A DNA stretch of 11,445 nt from an uncultured Pedobacter sp. (GTDB lineage Bacteria; Bacteroidota; Bacteroidia; Sphingobacteriales; Sphingobacteriaceae), in NCBI GenBank assembly GCA_946478755.1, contig CAMLDJ010000169.1, forward strand, positions 1 to 11,445, written 5' to 3'. The notes under the pieces were generated by a model. That model was not told the origin of the DNA. It saw nothing but the letters and a program-made list of their open reading frames with translations, and searched no databases. This document shows positions 5,497 to 11,445 of this stretch, one piece after another. The position numbers were made by a program, and so were the translations under genes. How positions within the stretch are numbered: the first letter of the stretch is position 1; every line of letters begins with the position of its first letter.

Positions 5497-6609
5497 CTAT
5501 TTGCTGAACTCGAAGCTGAATTCGTTTCGTGCATCCGATTTCCAGGCGTGTTCCTGTGTGGTGGGCGAAATGCCGAACAATGGGGAAAATGTTTTGACCT
5601 TAACGGTTTTGTTGTCCGGAAGGAATTCCAATATTCTGATCCAGCCATCTCCACCGTTACCGTAGCGATGACCTCCGCCCATCGACTGAGCATCGAACAG
5701 GATCTGGTGTACGTTTTTGCCAGCTTTATTTTTATCCAGTTTATAGCCTTCTCCGGAGATATGGCCGCACAAAACCATTTCGATATTCGAGCTGGGCTCG
5801 ATTAGTTTTTGCCAGATTTGTTCGCCATTATTTGAAAATGGCAAGGTTACCCTAGGTCCTTTTTGAATCTGATTATTGACAGAATAAGGATCATAAATAA
5901 ACCATTTGTTTTCACCGGTGGTGCGCTGGTCCTTCGCATTCAGGTAAGCATGGGTGGTCAGTACGATACGATGATTTTTATATTGTTCCATTTTCGCAAT
6001 TCGCTTCGCCCAGGATATGACGGTATCTCTCGGTGCATATTCTATCGTCATGAACAAATAATCTTTCCCATTGAGTGATTTCAACTCATAGGCCGAATTC
6101 TCTAAGGTAGGTATGCCATCCTCATTGGTGCTGTTCTGTACAATGCTTTTCCTGTTCTTCCAGTTCTTATCAATTGGAAAAAACTCGGCATAACGGGAAC
6201 GTCGCTTAACCTTATCGTCGATGCTATAGTCGTGGTTGCCGGTTGCGGCAATGTAAGGAACTTTGCCATCTAATCGGGAAAAGGATTTAGACACGGCTTC
6301 CCATTGCCTTTGGGCCGACTGGTCGCCGTCGTGTCCCTGATTAATGATGTCGTTTTGCTCCACCAGATCACCTACACAAACGACCATTTTAATGTTCAAT
6401 GTATCGATATGGTCTTCAATCCAGCTCATCATCAGGTCAAGGATTGGCTGGTTGCGATTGTACTTCACATAGTTCTGCAGGTCGGGTATCATAATCACCG
6501 ACCAGGAGTCTTTATGTTCCAGCGCTGGCCTCTTAAATTTGGCTTGTGAAAAACCGGTCTGATAACCTGATAAGAGGCAAAGAAGAGTAAAATAAAATAA
6601 TCTATTCAT
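5497..6609 (-). CDS. secreted calcineurin-like metallophosphoesterase
   Basis: This is a hydrolase of the two-metal calcineurin-like superfamily, acting on phosphomonoesters or diesters; the actual substrate is unknown. With the start chosen here it has 370 residues and a signal peptide (MNRLFYFTLLCLLSG...GFSQ). An ATG seven codons upstream (6630) would overlap the SusD gene and places extra residues before the signal core, so 6609 is preferred. Using the 6609 start, the metal-binding motifs in order are IPDLQ (Asp43, Gln45), VGDLVEQ (Asp81), GNHD (124-127), TTH (His220) and CGHISGEG (His283). Two canonical histidines are changed: the first motif is DxQ rather than DxH, and the last is GHxS rather than GHxH. 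The DxQ form occurs in a known group of secreted bacterial members, so activity is still expected. It ends the SusC/SusD operon, 10 bases after susD-like, and probably acts in the periplasm or at the surface on the imported compound. Confidence 0.9.
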   Translation of the reverse strand: MNRLFYFTLLCLLSGYQTGFSQAKFKRPALEHKDSWSVIMIPDLQNYVKYNRNQPILDLMMSWIEDHIDTLNIKMVVCVGDLVEQNDIINQGHDGDQSAQRQWEAVSKSFSRLDGKVPYIAATGNHDYSIDDKVKRRSRYAEFFPIDKNWKNRKSIVQNSTNEDGIPTLENSAYELKSLNGKDYLFMTIEYAPRDTVISWAKRIAKMEQYKNHRIVLTTHAYLNAKDQRTTGENKWFIYDPYSVNNQIQKGPRVTLPFSNNGEQIWQKLIEPSSNIEMVLCGHISGEGYKLDKNKAGKNVHQILFDAQSMGGGHRYGNGGDGWIRILEFLPDNKTVKVKTFSPLFGISPTTQEHAWKSDARNEFSFEFSK

Positions 6610-6619
6610 CCTGCTTTGA

Positions 6620-8380
6620 TTAATAGCCATGGTTTTGTATCAATTTCGGGTTGGCTACAATTTCTGCTGCGGGGATAGGCCAGTATTCGTCTTTATCGAT
6701 CTTGTAAACCACATTTTGTGTACCGAAAGATTTGATGGCTTCGGCATGGTTGTATTTCGGTGTATAGTTTTCATCAAAGCTGAGCAGCGCACTGGCAGTC
6801 CATGGTTTTGCCGCACGGTTTAGGTACAGGTATCCGTTCATAATATCCTCACCAATCTCCCAACGACGGAGATCGTACCAGCGCAGGCCGTCGTTCGCCA
6901 GTTCGATCTTACGCTCGTAGCGCAGCGCCTTTCGCAATTCTGGTTGGGTTAGCGGCCTCGGCAAATTTGGCATTTTGGCACGGAGACGAATTTCGTCGAT
7001 GGCATCATAGGTGCTGTCATCGATGTCATTGGCCTCAATTTTCGCTTCTGCGTAAATTAATAGCAGCTCGGCATAACGGAATATCCCTACATTGAGGTCA
7101 CTTTGCCCATTTACAGAGGTGCTGTTGAAATCAGCAATGTCCACATGCTTGCGCCATAAATAACCGCTGTATGAACGGGCCGAATTGGTTAGGTCGGTAT
7201 TGGTTATGCTGGACGGGCTGCTGGCGGTTCCGTTAATTATCGGCCAGTAATTGGCTATGGTTGGGAAGCTGGTATTCATCTCGAATTGATAGCCCATAAA
7301 ACGTGAATGAGGTCTAACGCAGTACATATCCAATCTTGGGTCTCTGTTTGCATAGGGTTTACTGGCATCATATAGCGGTGATTCGGTGATAGGCAAACCG
7401 TCTGAAGCCTGGAAGGAGTCGATGAAATCCTGTGTAGGCCCCCAGTAGGCTACACCTCTTCCCAGGCGGGAAGCAGAATAATATTGCTGATTATGAACAT
7501 TGCCTGGAATATTCTGATTGTATTCCATTACCCAGACCCATTCTTTACTGGTTCGGAAGCCGTCATGGCCAAATATATTAGTCACATTCGGTTCGCCGGC
7601 AAGATGGTCTTTGCCTGCAAAAGCGATTGTGGAATTAAATTGTGTAAGCGTATGCACACCTTGCGAGAGGGTAATGGCGGTTTTGGCAGCAGCAGCAGCT
7701 ACCGGATATTGTTTGCTGTATAAAGCCAGGCGTGCTTTAAGCATGTAAGCCGCAACGCGGCTGGCACGTACGTGGCCGGTGCCGGCCTGAGATACAGGTA
7801 AAGCCTCAGCAATGGCAGTCATTTCGTCTATGATCCATTGCTGGATCTCCGCTTTTGGAGTTTGCGGAATATCAGCGTTTCCCAGGATAAGTGCCGCTTT
7901 CAGTAAGGGCACATCACCATACAATTCGATCAGCTGTGAATAGGCGTAGGCTCGTATAAAACGTAATTCCGCTTCAATTTGGTTGTATTTGGCTTCTGCA
8001 GCAGTGCCTTTTAAAGACTGCAAATTGTCCAGTACCAGGTGTACCCTTGCAATGGTCTTGTAATGCGCAGCCCAAGGTTTGATGGCGAGGGGATTATCCG
8101 TGGTATAGGCACTGGTAATCGCCGGTGTATAGTTGTTCCCGGGGCGTGTATAGCCTACATCAGTGATGTTGTCGATCACGTGAATGAGTGGAGTGCTGCT
8201 GGCATCCAGTAGGGTCAATGCTTTATAGGCGCCAAGAAGCCCGAATTCGGCTTCTTCAATATTTGCAGGGAATGTACCTGTAACAGGGCCATTTTTGGAG
8301 ACTCTGTCCAACTTACACGAGGTTACAATAAGGCATACGAGCAGTCCGATTCCGTATATTTTTTTTGCAAGAATATTCAT
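6620..8380 (-). CDS. SusD/RagB-family nutrient-binding surface lipoprotein
   Basis: This lipoprotein forms the lid that sits on its SusC partner and captures substrate at the cell surface. It has 586 residues with the lipidated cysteine at residue 22 (IVTSC). The N-terminal SusD domain (about 40-235) includes RAYAYSQLIELYGDVPL (143-159) and the TPR-like helices AYMLKARLALYSKQY. The C-terminal RagB/SusD signature is clear: IDEIRLRAKMP (461-471), then ALRYERKIELANDGLRWYDL (485-504) followed by RRW, and the usual ending YWPIPAAEI...NPKLIQN. Length is normal for the family. Three bases separate its start from the SusC stop codon, so the two are translationally close. The substrate cannot be read from the sequence. 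The adjacent phosphoesterase and absence of carbohydrate-active enzymes hint at a phosphorylated compound. Confidence 0.97.
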   Translation of the reverse strand: MNILAKKIYGIGLLVCLIVTSCKLDRVSKNGPVTGTFPANIEEAEFGLLGAYKALTLLDASSTPLIHVIDNITDVGYTRPGNNYTPAITSAYTTDNPLAIKPWAAHYKTIARVHLVLDNLQSLKGTAAEAKYNQIEAELRFIRAYAYSQLIELYGDVPLLKAALILGNADIPQTPKAEIQQWIIDEMTAIAEALPVSQAGTGHVRASRVAAYMLKARLALYSKQYPVAAAAAKTAITLSQGVHTLTQFNSTIAFAGKDHLAGEPNVTNIFGHDGFRTSKEWVWVMEYNQNIPGNVHNQQYYSASRLGRGVAYWGPTQDFIDSFQASDGLPITESPLYDASKPYANRDPRLDMYCVRPHSRFMGYQFEMNTSFPTIANYWPIINGTASSPSSITNTDLTNSARSYSGYLWRKHVDIADFNSTSVNGQSDLNVGIFRYAELLLIYAEAKIEANDIDDSTYDAIDEIRLRAKMPNLPRPLTQPELRKALRYERKIELANDGLRWYDLRRWEIGEDIMNGYLYLNRAAKPWTASALLSFDENYTPKYNHAEAIKSFGTQNVVYKIDKDEYWPIPAAEIVANPKLIQNHGY

Positions 8381-8383
8381 TTT

Positions 8384-11300
8384 TTAAAATTTTAAGTCAA
8401 TACCAAATGTATACACCTTTACTTGTGGATAGTAATTGCCACCTCCAAGAGCGACACCTTCGCCCGCGCCGGCGTCGTAGTTAACTTCCGGGTCATAGCC
8501 TTCGTAAAAATTTGTTTTAGTAAATAGGTTCTGACCGTTTACATAAATATAAGCACTGGCAATTTTTAAACCGGATAACAGGTTTTTCGGAAGCTCATAT
8601 CCCAATTGCACATTTTTTAACCGCATGTAGGCAGCGCTCCGCATCCAGAATGTGGAGTTCTGCGGATTATTTGTAGAGGCAATGGATAAACGCGGCAATA
8701 TGGCATCCGTATTCTGTGGCGTCCAATAGTCCAGCTGCCAGGGTTTGATGGAGCTTACATTGACTGTAGGTATTACATAGTGGGAGTTGAGGTAGCCATC
8801 TACTTTACCTACACCTTGCAGGAAGCCACTTAATTTAAAGCCTTTATAGCCAAGATCCAGATTTGCACCATAAGTGTAGCGTGGAATGGTACTTCCGATG
8901 ATGGTTTTGTCGGCATCGTTCACACGGCCATCCCCAATTGGGTTTCCATTGGCATCAAAAGCACCCGCAAAATCCTTGTAACGGATGTCTCCGGGTTGCA
9001 GAGTCCCAAACTGGATGGGACCTTGGGTGATCTCTTCCTTCGGTTTGGAATATCCATCGGCTAGATAACCATAAATGGAGTTGACTGCATAGCCTTCCTG
9101 TTGGCGTAAAAACGTGCCTTCAAAAGTATCCCGCATATCGATGATTCTGTTTTTAACATCGGAAAGGTTAAACCCTATACCAAGTTTGAAACCATTGTTA
9201 AATTTGTTGTCGTAACGGGCTGATAATTCCCAGCCCTTATTGCTTACTGTTCCGGCATTCTGAAAAGGAGGGGCCAATCCGTATGGTTGTGAGATATACA
9301 ATTTCATCAAAATGCCATCGGTGGTTTTACTGTACCAGTCAAAGGTGAAGGAGAATTTGTTGAACAACACTGCATCCAATCCGAGACCAGACATGGTGGT
9401 TTCTTCCCATATCAGATCGGGATTTGCCATGACATTTTGGGTAAGTACCGGTGAAATATTGCCACCCATCGAGATGCTTCCCCCTTCTAATTCGGAAGCA
9501 AAAGGGTAATAAGATGTACCGATATTCTGGTTGCCCAGTTTACCCCATGAAGCGCGGAACTTTAACTGGTTAACCTTGTTCCGTAATCCTTCCATAAAAG
9601 CTTCCTCACTTACTCTCCAGCCCGCTGAAAAGGACGGAAACATTGCCCACTGATTGTTGCCGGTAAAACGCGAACTACCATCGTAGCGGATATTGGCTTC
9701 AAACAGGTATCGGTCTTTGAAAGCATAATTGAACCTTCCGAAAGTCGACACCAATAGCCATTCCTGAACTGAACCCTCGTTGTTCTTTGTTTCATTGTTG
9801 CCCCCCGCATCCAGCACTTCATAGTTGGTATAGATGTAATCTCTCCGGGAGCCCATCAGGTATTTCTCATTATAGGATTCGCGCGAGGCACCCCCCATTA
9901 ATTTAAAATCATGATCGCCAAACTTTTTTTCGGCAGTAGCGGTCAGGAAATAATTGCCATACAATTTACGTCGGGCATTTTCTTGTAATTCAGTGATATT
10001 GGCCGCGCCCGCAACAGATCCATCATCGTTATAAGTTTCAACACGTTTGGTAAAGGTATGACCGTTAAAGGTTTCGTAGCGGGGGGCAATTGTACCAACC
10101 AGGTTCAGCCATTCCACAGGTTTGTAGTTTAAAGAAAGGTTTCCGTAAAACTCTAAATTATTGTTTTTGCGGTTTCCACCTTCTTCAATAAAAGCAACCG
10201 GGTTGTTGGTTACCCAACCCTCACTCCAGAGCCCATTGCGACGGATAGGGATAATTGTGGGCATACGGCCTAAATAGCTCCAGATGGTACCTTCACTGGC
10301 AATTTGCAGGCGGTCTCTATTGGTTACCGCCAGGTCTAGCTTGATATTGAATTTTTCACCTGGCCTGATGTCCATGTTGTTTCTGAAGGTGTACCTTTTA
10401 AGGCCAGTATTGTCGATCACACCATTTTGTGTGGCATAACTGAATGATGGGGCTACGCGTATAATGCCTGTATTGGCTGAAAGCCCTAAAAAGTGGTTTT
10501 GAGTAAAACCTGAGCCTTGAAGGATAGCATCCTGCCAGTCGAAATTACTCGGATCGGCTTCATATAGTTTTCTGAAGGCTTCTATATCATTCTCGCTATA
10601 GAGGGGAGTGGTGCTTCCATCATTAGCACTTGCCTCGTTGAACACCCTCATATAGGTAAAACCATCCGTAACTTCAGGAATGGCAGTTGGTTTTTGAAAA
10701 CCCGTATAGCCCTTATAATCCACTGTTAATTTGTCCTTTCCACGTTTGGTGGTGATCAAAATAACACCATTAGCTGCACGCGAGCCATAAATAGCGGCTG
10801 AGGCGGCATCCTTTAGTACGGTAATGTTTTCCACCAGATTATAATCAATATTGTCTATGGAACCTGCCACACCATCAATTATAACAAAAGGCGAACTGTC
10901 TGAACCGCCGAAGGAGTTGATACCCCGAATACGAATCTGCCCAGCATCTCCTCCGGGAGAGCCTGTCTGCTGGGTAACGGTTACGCCCGGTGCTAAACCC
11001 TGCAAGGCGGCCGATGTTGAAAGATTGGGTCTGCGTTCCAGCTGTCCGCTTTCGATCACCGAAACGGAGCCGGTCATATTGCCCTTCCTTTGTGTGCCGT
11101 ATCCAACAACAACAACCTCATTCAGGTCGTTCTGATCGCCGCTCATGACCACATTCAACTGAGATTGCCCTGACAGTGTTTTTTCTACCTTGGTATAGCC
11201 AATAAGGGAAAAAACAAGGACATCGCCTTCTTTTGCGTTCACTTCATATGCGCCGTTCTGATTGGAACTGCTTATCGGAGTGGAAGTCGATTTCAGGCTA

Positions 11301-11431
11301 ATCGTTACTCCTGGTAGAGCTCCTCCTTTAGCGTCACTGATCTTTCCACTTACTTTTTTGGTTTGCTGTGCTGTCGCAATTCCCCAGGGGATCAGGCACA
11401 AGAGAAAAATAAAACGTAGTTTTTTGTTCAT
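8384..11431 (-). CDS. SusC/RagA-family TonB-linked outer-membrane transporter
   Basis: This is the outer-membrane channel of a SusCD importer, energised by TonB-ExbBD. It has 1015 residues, complete and of usual length. Signal peptide is residues 1-22 (ends TAQ). A carboxypeptidase-regulatory-like domain follows (about 26-98, KVSGKISDAKGGALPGVTIS). Next come the hallmark NEVVVVGYGTQ segment (104-114), and a plug with LQGLAPGV (143-150), RIRGINS (167-173) and VLKDAASAAIYGSRAANGVI (205-224). The large barrel ends in the terminal aromatic motif VYTFGIDLKF. There is no STN signalling domain at the N-terminus, so control by a FecI/FecR-type sigma/anti-sigma pair acting through this receptor is unlikely. 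It is the first gene of the SusC-SusD-phosphoesterase operon within the window. Only 14 bases upstream of the start are visible, so its promoter lies off-window. Confidence 0.97.
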   Translation of the reverse strand: MNKKLRFIFLLCLIPWGIATAQQTKKVSGKISDAKGGALPGVTISLKSTSTPISSSNQNGAYEVNAKEGDVLVFSLIGYTKVEKTLSGQSQLNVVMSGDQNDLNEVVVVGYGTQRKGNMTGSVSVIESGQLERRPNLSTSAALQGLAPGVTVTQQTGSPGGDAGQIRIRGINSFGGSDSSPFVIIDGVAGSIDNIDYNLVENITVLKDAASAAIYGSRAANGVILITTKRGKDKLTVDYKGYTGFQKPTAIPEVTDGFTYMRVFNEASANDGSTTPLYSENDIEAFRKLYEADPSNFDWQDAILQGSGFTQNHFLGLSANTGIIRVAPSFSYATQNGVIDNTGLKRYTFRNNMDIRPGEKFNIKLDLAVTNRDRLQIASEGTIWSYLGRMPTIIPIRRNGLWSEGWVTNNPVAFIEEGGNRKNNNLEFYGNLSLNYKPVEWLNLVGTIAPRYETFNGHTFTKRVETYNDDGSVAGAANITELQENARRKLYGNYFLTATAEKKFGDHDFKLMGGASRESYNEKYLMGSRRDYIYTNYEVLDAGGNNETKNNEGSVQEWLLVSTFGRFNYAFKDRYLFEANIRYDGSSRFTGNNQWAMFPSFSAGWRVSEEAFMEGLRNKVNQLKFRASWGKLGNQNIGTSYYPFASELEGGSISMGGNISPVLTQNVMANPDLIWEETTMSGLGLDAVLFNKFSFTFDWYSKTTDGILMKLYISQPYGLAPPFQNAGTVSNKGWELSARYDNKFNNGFKLGIGFNLSDVKNRIIDMRDTFEGTFLRQQEGYAVNSIYGYLADGYSKPKEEITQGPIQFGTLQPGDIRYKDFAGAFDANGNPIGDGRVNDADKTIIGSTIPRYTYGANLDLGYKGFKLSGFLQGVGKVDGYLNSHYVIPTVNVSSIKPWQLDYWTPQNTDAILPRLSIASTNNPQNSTFWMRSAAYMRLKNVQLGYELPKNLLSGLKIASAYIYVNGQNLFTKTNFYEGYDPEVNYDAGAGEGVALGGGNYYPQVKVYTFGIDLKF

Positions 11432-11445
11432 TACATCTGGTGTTA

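Noticed and set aside
6610..6630. Upstream ATG of the phosphoesterase overlapping the SusD gene
   Set aside because: It adds seven polar residues before a normal signal peptide. The ATG at 6609 has a purine-rich AGCAGG directly before it and avoids the overlap.

Overview
The window looks like chromosomal DNA from a Bacteroidota bacterium, most likely of the Sphingobacteriaceae type (Pedobacter or Sphingobacterium-like). This rests on a SusC/SusD pair, several lipoproteins with Bacteroidota-style 'C-K-K-D' starts, a carboxypeptidase-regulatory-like domain at the front of both TonB-dependent receptors, and a promoter matching the Bacteroidota consensus TTTG-N20-TAnnTTTG. The genus is an inference. 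No mobile element, CRISPR array, tRNA or rRNA is visible.

Left edge (1-904): the possible tail of a gene coming from outside the window is followed by a strong rho-independent terminator (212-258). Next is a monocistronic lipoprotein of unknown function (335-844, + strand) with a near-perfect promoter at 280-311. It converges on the minus-strand genes across a shared bidirectional terminator (866-900).

Middle (904-5207, all minus strand): a likely metal-acquisition locus. In transcription order it has a small secreted or membrane-anchored Cys/His-rich protein with a CxxC motif (5207-4857), then an outer-membrane TonB-dependent receptor with a His-rich segment (4673-2190). These are followed by a lipoprotein made of two tandem DUF4625-like domains (2145-1435) and a single-domain DUF4625-like lipoprotein with an HH-x3-HH-x-H cluster (1377-904). 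A terminator-like hairpin lies directly behind the two-domain gene and could lower expression of the last one. A plausible model is that surface lipoproteins capture a transition metal, for example zinc or copper, and the receptor imports it using TonB energy. The metal and the model are inferences.

Non-coding gap (5208-5496): it holds a terminator for the operon to its right, several inverted repeats, and a TACATTTG -7 box only a few bases from the start codon of the Cys/His-rich gene.

Right half (5497-11431, minus strand): a tight three-gene operon of SusC-type transporter, SusD-type surface lipoprotein and a secreted calcineurin-like metallophosphoesterase, ending in a good terminator. 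There is no glycoside hydrolase or polysaccharide lyase, so the imported substrate may be a phosphoester-containing compound rather than an ordinary glycan. This too is an inference. The operon may begin beyond the right edge.
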